A stretch of DNA of 64,000 nt, taken from contig OZ218955.1 of the NCBI GenBank assembly GCA_965112735.1, positions 2,356,001 through 2,420,000 of the forward strand, read 5' to 3'. The DNA is from Phaeosaccion multiseriatum. Its lineage: Eukaryota > Ochrophyta, other classes. Of this stretch, positions 1 to 10,867 are shown one piece after another. Position 1 is the stretch's first letter. Each line of letters starts with the position of its first letter. Both the position numbers and the translations under genes were made by a program. The notes under the pieces are model-generated. The model ran no database searches and was not told where the DNA came from. It saw only the letters and a program-made list of their open reading frames with translations.

Positions 1-2598
1 CCCCTCACTGGACCCAAAGCCGGGGTTTGTGGGGCCCAAACAGCCCAAACGAGGCATTTGCTGGCCACACCATGCCCGCGCAGGCCGATGTATGACTGCG
101 ACTGGCCCCACCGACACACCACATGGCCACAACGCCGCCGAGTTGGAAGTGGCATGGGCCCAAAACGCCCAATCTGGCCCCTCACTGGACCCAAAGCCGG
201 GGTTCAATTGTGGGGCCCAAACAGCCCAAACGAGGCATTTGCTGGCCCCACCATACCCGCGCAGGCCATTGGATGACTACGAATGGCCCAACCGACACAC
301 TACATTTCCACAACCTTGCCAAGTTGGAACTGGCATGGGCCCAAAACGCCCAATCTGGCCCCTCACTGGACCCAAAGCCGGGGTTTGTGGGGCCCAAACA
401 GCCCAAACGAGGCATTTGCTGGCCACACCATACCCGCGCAGGCCATTGGATGATTACGACTGGCCCAACCGACACACCAGATGGCCACAACGCCGCCAAG
501 TTGGAAGTGGCATGGGCCCAAAACGCCCAATCTGGCCCCTCGAGGGACCCAAAGCCATCAGGGTTTGTGGTGGCCCAAACAGCCCAAACGAGGCATTTGA
601 TGGCCACACCATGCCCGCGCAGGCCGATGCATGACTGCGACTGGCCCCACCGACACACCACATGGACACAACGCCGCCGAGTTGGAAGTGGCATGGGCCC
701 AAAACGCCCAATCTGGCCCCTCACTGGACCCAAAGCCGGGGTTTGTGGGGCCCAAACAGCCCAAACGAGGCATTTGCTGGCCACACCATGCCCGCGCAGG
801 CCGATGCATGACTGCGACTGGCCCCACCGACACACCACATGGCCACAACGCCGCCGAGTTGGAAGTGGCATGGGCCCAAAACGCCCAATCTGGCCCCTCA
901 CTGGACCCAAAGCCGGGGTTCAATTGTGGGGCCCAAACAGCCCAAACGAGGCATTTGCTGGCCCCACCATACCCGCGCAGGCCATTGGATGACTACGACT
1001 GGCCCAACCGACACACTACATTGCCACAACCTTGCCAAGTTGGAACTGGCATGGGCCCAAAACGCCCAATCTGGCCCCTCACTGGACCCAAAGCCGGGGT
1101 TTGTGGGGCCCAAACAGCCCAAACGAGGCATTTGCTGGCCACACCATGCCCGCGCAGGCCGATGCGTGACTGCGACTGGCCCAACCGACACACCACATGG
1201 CCACAACGTCGCCAAGTTGGAACTGGCATGGGCCCAAAACGCCCAATCTGGCCCCTCACTGGACCCAAAGCCGGGGTTTGTGGGGCCCAAACAGCCCAAA
1301 CGAGGCATTTGCTGGCCACACCATACCCGCGCAGGCCGATGCATGACTGCGACTGGCCCAACCGACACACCACATGGCCACAACGCTGCCAAGTTGGAAC
1401 TGGCATGGGCCCAAAACGCCCAATCTGGCCCCTCACTGGACCCAAAGCCGGGGTTTGTGGGGCCCAAACAGCCCAAACGAGGCATTTGCTGGCCACACCA
1501 TGCCCGCGTAGGAGACTGGACGACTGCGACTGGCCTAACCGACACACTACATGGCCACAACGTCGCCAAGTTGGAACTGACATGGGCCCAAAACGCCCAA
1601 TCTGGCCCCTCACTGGACCCAAAGCCGGGGTTTGTCGGGCCCAAACAGCCCAAACGAGGCATTTGCTGGCCACACCGTGCCCGCGCAGGAGACTGGACGA
1701 CTGCGACTGGCCCAACCGACACACTACATGGCCACAACGTCGCCAAGTTGGAACTGGCATGGGCCTAAAACGCCCAATCTGGCCCCTCACTGGACCCAAA
1801 GCCGGGGTTTGTGGGGCCCAAACAGCCCAAACGAGGCATTTCCTGGCCACACCATGCCCGCGCAGGCCGATGCATGACTGCGACTGGCCCCACCGACACA
1901 CCACATGGCCACAACGCCGCCGAGTTGGAAGTGGCATGGGCCCAAAACGCCCAATCTGGCCCCTCACTGGACCCAAAGCCGGGGTTCAATTGTGGGGCCC
2001 AAACAGCCCAAACGAGGCATTTGCTGGCCCCACCATACCCGCGCAGGCCATTGGATGACTACGACTGGCCCAACCGACACACTACATTGCCACAACCTTG
2101 CCAAGTTGGAACTGGCATGGGCCCAAAACGCCCAATCTGGCCCCTCACTGGACCCAAAGCCGGGGTTTGTGGGGCCCAAACAGCCCAAACGAGGCATTTG
2201 CTGGCCACACCATGCCCGCGCAGGCCGATGCGTGACTGCGACTGGCCCAACCGACACACCACATGGCCACAACGTCGCCAAGTTGGAACTGGCATGGGCC
2301 CAAAACGCCCAATCTGGCCCCTCACTGGACCCAAAGCCGGGGTTTGTGGGGCCCAAACAGCCCAAACGAGGCATTTGCTGGCCACACCATACCCGCGCAG
2401 GCCGATGCATGACTGCGACTGGCCCAACCGACACACCACATGGCCACAACGCTGCCAAGTTGGAACTGGCATGGGCCCAAAACGCCCAATCTGGCCCCTC
2501 ACTGGACCCAAAGCCGGGGTTTGTGGGGCCCAAACAGCCCAAACGAGGCATTTGCTGGCCACACCATGCCCGCGCAGGAGACTGGACGACTGCGACTG
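1..2598. repeat. 177-bp satellite array, block 1
   Basis: Tandem array of a monomer recognised by CCCAAACAGCCC and GAGGCATTTGCTGG. The motif CCCAAACAGCCC falls at 35, 216, 393, 574, 751, 932, 1109, 1286, 1463 and 1640, giving a period of 177 bp, or 181 bp where a 4-bp variant such as CAAT is inserted. Monomer variants recur in a fixed order: the block starting near 932 repeats from 1998, an offset of 1066 bp (six monomers). The array is cut off by a mobile element at about 2598. The long ORFs here exist because 177 is a multiple of 3; I see no protein function. Confidence 0.95.
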
Positions 2599-2960
2599 GT
2601 ACCGCCCCAAGGGGGGGGGTCCCCTCTGGGGAGATGTACAGTATGTCAGTGAAGCAGGGAATTTAGATTTTTCAGAAGAGGAGAGACCTTGGCGTGCGCT
2701 GTCACTTACTGAGGCGGCGGAGACAGAGCCCAGGAAGAGTGGAGCACACTGTCAAGGAGGAGAGTAGATACTGGTGTGGTGGAAAGCGAGCCTCTTGTCC
2801 TGGGCCCGGACAGAGCGCTTGTGTCGGCCAAGGGGACCCGCCTGGTGTTGAGTGCCGGGGTCCTCGTGGGCGAGGGAAGGAGAGATAGGGAGACTGTGTC
2901 TGGTGTTGAGTGCCGACAGTGTCCACGGTGTTGAGTGCCGGAACTCTTCTTTTCTTTCCC
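2599..2960 (+). repeat. T1 left terminal inverted repeat
   Basis: This 362-bp arm is the inverse of 5415-5776. The same sequence occurs, with its outer end intact, from 24,816 in the second T1 copy. Confidence 0.8.
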
Positions 2961-3599
2961 ACCCAGTAGGGGGGGGCAGTCCCGTGAGGGACTCCCACCT
3001 TGGGAGCGCAGAGCGCCTCCAAGGGGGCCGCCTCCATGGAGGGAGGCGGGCACCGGGTTTCGGATGTAGTGGAGCTTGGGGTGCCACCGCAGTGAGCACC
3101 CCAAGTCCCGCTTCACCCCCACCCATCCGAGTACCCACCGGTGCGCTGCGAGGGTGCAGCAGCACCTGCCCCAGCCTAGTCGGGAGCCCACTCTCCCGAT
3201 CGTAGTCGGCCGGTACACAAAACACAAAGATACACAAACATTCATACGCACACAGACATAATAATACACATACAGGGGCAACAGTAGACACAGACGCACA
3301 CCAGTACACACACACATACAAACACCCGCCGCGTGTACCGGTGTAGGGCTGCTGGTGCTGTTGCCAAGGGCTGCGCTCCCCGCTGCTGGGGGAGGAATGA
3401 TGGCGAGGGAGGAGCCGCTGGTGTCGCCACGGGCAGAGTCAGTGTCCTTTGAAGAGGTCCCTTCGCACGCCCCCTGCTGACCATCACACACCCCCCACTC
3501 GCTTGGGATGGTGTGCTGGGGGGGGGGCGAGCCACTGAGCGAAATACACTGCGCAGTCCTCTGGCACGGCGGGTGGAAGCAGCAAAGCGCGCCCAAACC

Positions 3600-4680
3600 A
3601 GCAAATTCGGATTCTTTTCGGAATCACAGATCCAAAAGTGTCCATATATCCAACCCCTGTAGAAAAGCCGAAAATGCCCTCACAGAAGCGCTCATGTTTT
3701 CCGCTCCAAGCTCTTCGAACATCAACTCGTAGAAGTTACCCTTCTGCACACGCCGTACCAAGACCACTCTGCTGCGATTCCAACCGTCCGCCGTGGACTT
3801 CCGCTGTACCAGCTGAGCAATACAGCGAATGCCAAACACCTCGGTGCTGCGGGCCCGAAAAATGAACCAGTCCAATATCTCAAGCGCGGCGGCACCAATC
3901 CCTCGACCACCGAGCACGATAGCAAGAGGGTAGTCCATCCATACTACCGGAAGTAAGTCGTGCAAGCAGAGCGAGCCACAAGCCCTGTTCTCTCCCATCC
4001 TCCATGTTCACACCGCTCACGAGCCCCAACGCCGAAAAAACCATCACCTTCTCTGCTGCATCACAGGCAGGCCCCGACTTCCACTCCATAGCTGTTGTGA
4101 ACGACCAAACATCATGCTTCCGCCGTCCATTACAGATAAGTAGCCAGATTGCTCAATGCCCCAATTTCCTTCAGCACCGGACGACGTACATCGCCGTACA
4201 CTCCGTAGACGGTCACCAAACGCTGCCGTACCTCCCGAAATGCGAGTACCGTACACTCCCAATGCCGCCTTCCAATTCTCAATTCCCCCTCGTATGCTGT
4301 GCCTCTCTTGTCGCCCATCGGTTCGCTGTTATGGCCACAGGTCCCATATCCGCTCCACACGCAAACTCGAGGCGCCAACCACGATCAAAGGGCTCTCCGG
4401 TTCCTTCCAACAGCCCGAATAGCTGCCTTCGCATCCATGCTGCCACCTTTGACGCTCGTACTATTTGCTTTGCGGTTGCTGTTTGTCCTGAGAGCTGAGC
4501 CTCCATCGGACCCCCCCCCTCCCCCTCCCATGCGTTCGAGATGGTGAGGGAGGTACAGCTGTAGTCCGTCTCCTTCCCTTCGCCGCTCCTCGGCCCGATA
4601 TGTCTCTCGGATGTAGCTGCCGGAGGTGAGCTGTGCGAGCTCCCGTATCGAAGGTCAGCTACGCCCCCACCCATCCAGAG
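3600..4680 (-). pseudogene. Recurrent module of unknown function, copy in T1
   Basis: On the minus strand, broken ORFs (4279-4674, 4130-4378, 3880-4089, 3624-3998) encode pieces that recur in four other places in the window. Recognisable bits are LFGLLEGTGE, GGWRLEFACGAD, GRRHWEC, ALEILDWF and an end reading LQGLDIWTLLDL. The pieces lie in different frames, so this copy is either interrupted by introns or decayed. I do not recognise the family. It could be a captured host gene fragment or the degenerate coding region of the transposons themselves. Confidence 0.45.
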
Positions 4681-5414
4681 AGACTGCAGGCAAGCTCAGT
4701 GGCGACCCCGTACGCCTCCTTCTGGCCATACTGCTGTTGTAGGTGGGAGACACTCCAACAACAAGGGAGGTACACTTAAACACGCAGACGTACACAAACA
4801 TTCACAGGCACACAGATATAGACAAAGGCACAATACAGGGACACCAGCACCCACAAACGCACACTAGCACACACAGACGCAGACCAGCACACACAGATAC
4901 AAACACACATCGTCTGTAGGGGCAGTGACCACGGCTGCTGTTGCCTAGGACTGCCCCGCCCGCCGTTGAGGGCCGGAATGGCGAGGGATGAGCCGCTGTT
5001 GTCACCGCGCGCAGAGCCAGCCTCCTTTGCGGAGGAGGCGCATATTCGCACGCCAAACACAGGAAATACGCACCCTACACACAGAAACACCGTCCGGACA
5101 TACACACACAAACATACAGACAAACACCTGGAAGAGCTAAGGGGCCTGCCGTCACCCGGGAGCCCCTTTCGTCTCGTAAAAAGACAAAAAATGCCGTGGA
5201 CCACACCCCCCAAACCTTGGGCCACGGGAGAGAGGAGAGGGCGGAGAGATGAGTAGGGCGTCGGCCTCAACACCGGACGCGGATCCTACGGCGATACCAG
5301 CAAGGAAGAAAGGGCGAAGAGGGCAAAAGGCGCCGGCACTCAACACCGGGGCGGCGGTCGGCACTCAACACCAGACACCGCTCCTAAGCCGTAGAGCCCC
5401 ACAACACCGGCAAA

Positions 5415-5882
5415 GGGAAAGAAAAGAAGAGTTCCGGCACTCAACACCGTGGACACTGTCGGCACTCAACACCAGACACAGTCTCCCTATCTCTCCTTCC
5501 CTCGCCCACGAGGACCCCGGCACTCAACACCAGGCGGGTCCCCTTGGCCGACACAAGCGCTCTGTCCGGGCCCAGGACAAGAGGCTCGCTTTCCACCACA
5601 CCAGTATCTACTCTCCTCCTTGACAGTGTGCTCCACTCTTCCTGGGCTCTGTCTCCGCCGCCTCAGTAAGTGACAGCACACGCCAAGGTCTCTCCTCTTC
5701 TGAAAAATCTAAATTCCCTGCTTCACTGACATACTGTACATCTCTCCAGAGGGGACCCCCCCCCTTGGGGCGGTACCAAGCACCTACGCTGACGCTTCGC
5801 CCTGCTGGCTCCCATGTCTCCCACCTCTTCCTCGTCTCTGTTCCGCGAGAAACAAAGTTCCGTTGCTGCGCTGCTGAACAGG
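5415..5882 (-). repeat. T1 right terminal inverted repeat
   Basis: Inverse of 2599-2960 plus an outer 106 bp. The outermost bases (GCTGCGCTGCTGAACAG) resemble the E-element terminus CTTCGCTGCTGAAGCAGCG, so the two families share end sequences. Confidence 0.75.
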
Positions 5883-7621
5883 CTATTTGCTGGCCACACC
5901 ATGCCCGCGCAGGGCGATGCATGACTGCGACTGGCCCCACCGACACACCACATGGCCACAACGCCGCCGAGTTGGAAGTGGCATGGGCCCAAAACGCCCA
6001 ATCTGGCCCCTCACTGGACCCAAAGCCGGGGTTCAATTGTGGGGCCCAAACAGCCCAAACGAGGCATTTGCTGGCCCCACCATACCCGCGCAGGCCATTG
6101 GATGACTACGACTGGCCCAACCGACACACTACATTGCCACAACCTTGCCAAGTTGGAACTGGCATGGGCCCAAAACGCCCAATCTGGCCCCTCACTGGAC
6201 CCAAAGCCGGGGTTTGTGGGGCCCAAACAGCCCAAACGAGGCATTTGCTGGCCACACCATGCCCGCGCAGGCCGATGCGTGACTGCGACTGGCCCAACCG
6301 ACACACCACATGGCCACAACGTCGCCAAGTTGGAACTGGCATGGGCCCAAAACGCCCAATCTGGCCCCTCACTGGACCCAAAGCCGGGGTTTGTGGGGCC
6401 CAAACAGCCCAAACGAGGCATTTGCTGGCCACACCATACCCGCGCAGGCCGATGCATGACTGCGACTGGCCCAACCGACACACCACATGGCCACAACGCT
6501 GCCAAGTTGGAACTGGCATGGGCCCAAAACGCCCAATCTGGCCCCTCACTGGACCCAAAGCCGGGGTTTGTGGGGCCCAAACAGCCCAAACGAGGCATTT
6601 GCTGGCCACACCATGCCCGCGCAGGAGACTGGACGACTGCGACTGGCCTAACCGACACACTACATGGCCACAACGCCGCCAAGTTGGGACTGGCATGGGC
6701 CCAAAACGCCCAATCTGGCGTCTCGAGGGACCCAAAGCCAGGGTTTGTGGGGCCCAAACGAGGCATTTGCTGGCCACACCATGCCCGCGCAGGAGACTGG
6801 ACGACTGCGACTGGCCTAACCGACACACTACATGGCCACAACGTCGCCAAGTTGGAACTGGCATGGGCCCAAAACGCCCAATCTGGCCCCTCACTGGACC
6901 CAAAGCCGGGGTTTGTCGGGCCCAAACAGCCCAAACGAGGCATTTGCTGGCCACACCATGCCCGCGCAGGAGACTGGACGACTGCGACTGGCCTAATAGA
7001 CACACTACATGGCCACAACGCCGCCAAGTTGGGACTGGCATGGGCCCAAAACGCCCAATCTGGCCCCTCGAGGGACCCAAAGCCAGGGTTTGTGGGGCCC
7101 AAACAGCCAAAACGAGGCATTTGCTGGCCACACCATGCCCGCGCAGGAGACTGGACGACTGCGACTGGCCTAACCGACACACTACATGGCCACAACGCCG
7201 CCAAGTTGGGACTGGCATGGGCCCAAAACGCCCAATCTGGCCCCTCGAGGGACCCAAAGCCAGGGTTTGTGGGGCCCAAACAGCCCAAACGAGGCAATTG
7301 CTGGCCACACCATGCCCGCGCAGGAGACTGGACGACTGCGACTGGCCTAACCGACACACTACATGGCCACAACGTCGCCAAGTTGGAACTGGCATGGGCC
7401 CAAAACGCCCAATCTGGCCCCTCACTGGACCCAAAGCCGGGGTTTGTGGGGCCCAAACAGCCCAAACGAGGCATTTGCTGGCCACACCGTGCCCGCGCAG
7501 GAGACTGGACGACTGCGACTGGCCCAACCGACACACTACATGGCCACAACGTCGCCAAGTTGGAACTGGCATGGGCCTAAAACGCCCAATCTGGCCCCTC
7601 ACTGGACCCAAAGCCGCCGGG
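5883..7621. repeat. 177-bp satellite array, block 2
   Basis: Same monomer as block 1. The monomer order from 5890 to about 6640 matches that at 1850-2590 (CAATTG variant, ATTGCCACAACC variant, GATGCGTGAC variant, GCTGCC variant), a third copy of the higher-order unit. One monomer near 6750 is shortened by loss of the CAGCCCAAA segment. Four later monomers carry CCTCGAGGGACC in place of CCTCACTGGACC. Confidence 0.95.
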
Positions 7622-7625
7622 GTTT

Positions 7626-8016
7626 TGTAGCGGTATATAAGGAGTCATTGGCTCGCTATAAACCATTCAGCCGCTGGGCCTCCTTATATACCGCTACAAA
7701 AATATGCACAGAAGAGGAACGATTCTAATCGCTAACACCCTTCAATCTTTGCGAGCAGTTGATCAGACCGCCCCCCCCGCCATCTTGGCGTTCTGGGGAT
7801 ATTCCGCAGGATCTTGTTCCCACTCGCGCCGGGTTTCTGAAACGGCCGTAAAATATTTGACTGCCCTATACGGGTGAGAATCGAACCTCTTACTGATGGA
7901 GATCTTTTCTTCTGTGCATATTTTTGTAGCGGTATATAAGGAGTCATTGGCTCGCTATAAACCATTCAGCGCTGAATGGTTTATAGCGAGCCAATGACTC
8001 ATTATATACCGCTACA
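7626..8016. mobile_element. F element: miniature element with palindromic terminal repeats
   Basis: A 391-bp insertion in a satellite monomer, flanked by the 4-bp direct repeat GTTT (7622-7625 and 8017-8020). It begins TGTAGCGG and ends CCGCTACA. The right terminal repeat, 7925-8016, is a 92-bp near-perfect palindrome centred on AGCGCT. The left one, 7626-7698, is the same palindrome with about 19 bp deleted from one arm. The 226-bp interior contains a tRNA T-loop-like GGTTCGATTC on the minus strand and is bounded by inverted AAAATATGCACAGAAGA. There is no coding capacity. TG...CA ends and a short target duplication suggest a miniature LTR-type element. Confidence 0.75.
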
Positions 8017-8463
8017 GTTTGTGGGGCCCAAACAGCCCAAACGAGGCATTTGCTGGCCACACCATGCCCGCGCAGGCCGATGCATGACTGCGACTGGCCC
8101 CACCGACACACCACATGGCCACAACGCCGCCGAGTTGGAAGTGGCATGGGCCCACAACGCCCAATCTGGCCCCTCACTGGACCCAAAGCCGGGGTTTAAT
8201 TGTGGGGCCCAAACAGCCCAAACGAGGCATTTGCTGGCCCCACCATACCCGCGCAGGCCATTGGATGACTACGACTGGCCCAAACGAGGCATTTGCTGGC
8301 CACACCATGCCCGCGCAGGAGACTGGACGACTGCGACTGGCCTAACCGACACACTACATGGCCACAACGTCGCCAAGTTGGAACTGGCATGGGCCCAAAA
8401 CGCCCAATCTGGCCCCTCACTGGACCCAAAGCCGGGGTTTGTGGGGCCCAAACAGCCCAAACG
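8017..8463. repeat. 177-bp satellite array, block 3
   Basis: Two and a half monomers between F and E. One junction near 8280 fuses two monomers after a deletion (GACTGGCCCAAACGAGG), consistent with unequal exchange. Confidence 0.9.
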
Positions 8464-9539
8464 CGCTGCTTCAGCAGCGAAGCCACGGAAGTTCTGTTCT
8501 CGCGGAGTGGAGTCGACGGAGAAACAGGGTATTGAGAGCCGAGGAGGGTGGAGCGTGAGCGCGTGTGTGGACCCCGAGGGGGGCTGGTAGGATAGAATAT
8601 ATTTATGGCAGCAGATGGAAAACAACGGATTTGGATTTTCCGCTGGAGCTCAGAAGAGGAGGAGCCCTGCTGTACTCGCCACCCTACCGTGATTGAAGGA
8701 GATAGAGAGCAGGTGCGGGAGCGTGTACGAGCAGGGAGGAGAGTAGAGACCGATGGTGTAGGAAAGCAAGGATCGCAGTAGGGCCCGACTGCTTCTCTTG
8801 TGAGGGTGAAGGTGCTGTGTGCTTACTTGTGTCATGCTAACTGTCGCAAACACAAGAGGTGCCCCCAATGCTAACTGTCGCAAGGGCTTGCGCTACGCAC
8901 ACGCATCTAGTAGAAGTGAGAGACCCTTAGCCTGGTGTAGTATGGAGCTCTCGCCGGGCAAAAGGTTTTTTCTTTCTTCTCTCGCCGGTGACGGGGCTTC
9001 CACGTTAGCTCGTCGCCCTTTCCTCTCCATTAGTTTCGCGGGGTCCGTCCACCCCAGCCTCTCCGTCTCCTCCCTTCCCCAGCCCGCCTGGTTGTGGCGT
9101 CGCTGCGGCGGTGGCGGATCTTTTAGGTTGGGGGGTGAAAGATCCTCCCGCCTTGGCTGGTCCTGATGGTGATGAGAGCCCCGCGTATCGTGTTGGACGG
9201 AGATGCCGCAGCTGAGAGCCCCACGTATCGACGATCGTATCCGACGGAGATGCAACAGGGCAGGTGGACTCAGGGGGGGCTTTCAGGGGGGGAGGTATTG
9301 TGTGGGCAGCAGCAGCGCGCAGTGGTGTCGCTGCAGCCGGAGGGCACGGGCGCACGGACAGTTGGTGTGTAGTATGGGAGTGAGTGCTATGGCTGCGAAA
9401 GGATCGCTGGGAGGTGGCCTTGTTTTCCTCTTCCTCGCCTTTGGAGACGTTTTGCGTGTGGGAGAAGGGCGGCAGCAGAAGTGAGTGAAAAGGGGCTCTC
9501 AGCCAAGCAGCAAGAGCCTCGGGAGCCACGGCGAAGGAG

Positions 9540-10390
9540 TTCGTGAGTGTGGCAGCGGCGGCCGCATGGATACGGGGCAGGTGTTCGGGCTATGACAAGG
9601 AACCGGTGAGCTCTGCTTTGATGGTGGTTGACGCCTCGAGGTGGCGTGTGAAGCGGCTGTTCCACCTGTGGCCACAACAGAGAAGCCCCGTACAACAGGA
9701 GGGGCGCAGCGAGCAAGGAAGGCATGGGTCGTTGGCAGACAGCATTGCGAGTACACAGCGGTTTCATCTCGGACGACACAGCAACATCTAGGGTATTCAT
9801 CTACGTGTTAAGTGTGGGGAAAGGGCACTACGCTGGGGGGTTGCGGCAGAGAGTGGGGAATCGACCCATGTCGCGACTTATCTGCAATGGGTGGCGGCGG
9901 AGTGGCGTTTGGTCGTACACAACAGCTGTGGAGTAAGTGTCGGGGCCCGCCTGTGCCGCAGATGGTCAGATGAGGGGTTTTCGGGTGTGTGGGGCCCTTG
10001 AGCGGTGCGAACAAAGAAAATGGGCGAGAGAAGGCACTAGGTTTTGCTATGCTTGCGCGACTTACTTGGGGTAGTAGGGATGGCATATCCTCGTGCCAGA
10101 ATGCCCGGCGGTCGATTCTTTGGGGCAGCAGGGCTTGAGATCTTGGGCTTGTTCGTTTTGCGGGACGACAGCAGCGAGGTGTTTTGCCCTCGGTGTTTTG
10201 TCGACCGGGTCAAGCGGAAGTCCGCAGCGGACGGTTGGGATAGCAGTGGAGGGGTCTCGGCACGGTGTATGCAGAAGGGCCGCGTCCACGAGTCGATGTT
10301 CTAGGAGCTTGGGGCGGAAAACATAAGTGCTCCTGTTGGGGCATTTTCGGTTTTTCTACCGGGGTTGGTTCTATGGGTCTTTTGGATCTG
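9540..10390 (+). pseudogene. Recurrent module of unknown function, copy in E1
   Basis: Plus-strand counterpart of the T1 and H modules. The clearest stretch, 10,044-10,304, reads GLEILGLFVLRDDSSEVF, matching ALEILDLFVFRDRSTEVF in H, and ends near the common GATCTGTGATTCCGAAA at about 10,384. It is broken into several frames with no complete ORF. DNA-level similarity also keeps the shadow frame similar, so selection on protein cannot be claimed. Confidence 0.4.
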
Positions 10391-10867
10391 TGATTCCGAA
10401 ATGAATTTCAATTTCGACCAAGTGGCTAATTGAGCGACCTTTGATCTGCGGCGATGGCGAATCTTTTAGATTGGGGGGTGAAAGATCCCTCCGTCTTGGT
10501 CCGTCATTGGAGCAGGTGATGAAGAGAGCGCCGACTATCGTATTCGGAGGACTTCGCAGGGGCTCCCGGTGATGGAGGAGGGAGTAGAGCTGTGCCGCGT
10601 CTCCCTCACTCTCACTGATGGCTCTGCAGGTGGGAGCACAGCAGATTGGTAGCGACATAGCACGCATCTCCTCCCACTCACGGCGGATCGATGAGGCTTC
10701 AGCATCGGTCGCAAGCGGCGGTGACTGGCGGCTCCTCCGGTCTCAGGTGGGCCTGGGTCACGGCATTTCAGTATACGCGTGCAGGAGGCTATGCATGATG
10801 GGCTGGGCAGGGCGCGGTAGGATACATGCAGACGCGGCTGCGCCCTGGGGACTTTGGGTGAATGGGG

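Larger units (their letters stand above)
2599..5882. mobile_element. T1 element, copy 1, with long terminal inverted repeats
   Basis: A 3.3-kb segment inside the satellite, bounded by inverted repeats: 2599-2960 reads the same as the reverse complement of 5415-5776 (362 bp), with repeated GTGTTGAGTGCCG motifs. The right end carries about 105 extra bases (5777-5882) ending in CGCTGCTGAACAG; the matching outer left end is missing, so this copy is truncated on the left. The interior holds CA-rich stretches near 3220-3330 and 4770-5130 and the recurrent module at 3600-4680. No transposase is recognisable. It is probably a non-autonomous DNA-transposon-like element; the class is inferred from the inverted repeats only. 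Confidence 0.7.

Noticed and set aside
1-2598. CRISPR-like array
   Set aside because: The whole 177-bp unit is repeated with no unique spacers, and the DNA is eukaryotic.
29-7630. Many long ORFs (up to about 620 codons) on both strands in the satellite
   Set aside because: They are open in parallel because the repeat period is a multiple of three, and they differ only as the monomers do. No domain is recognisable.
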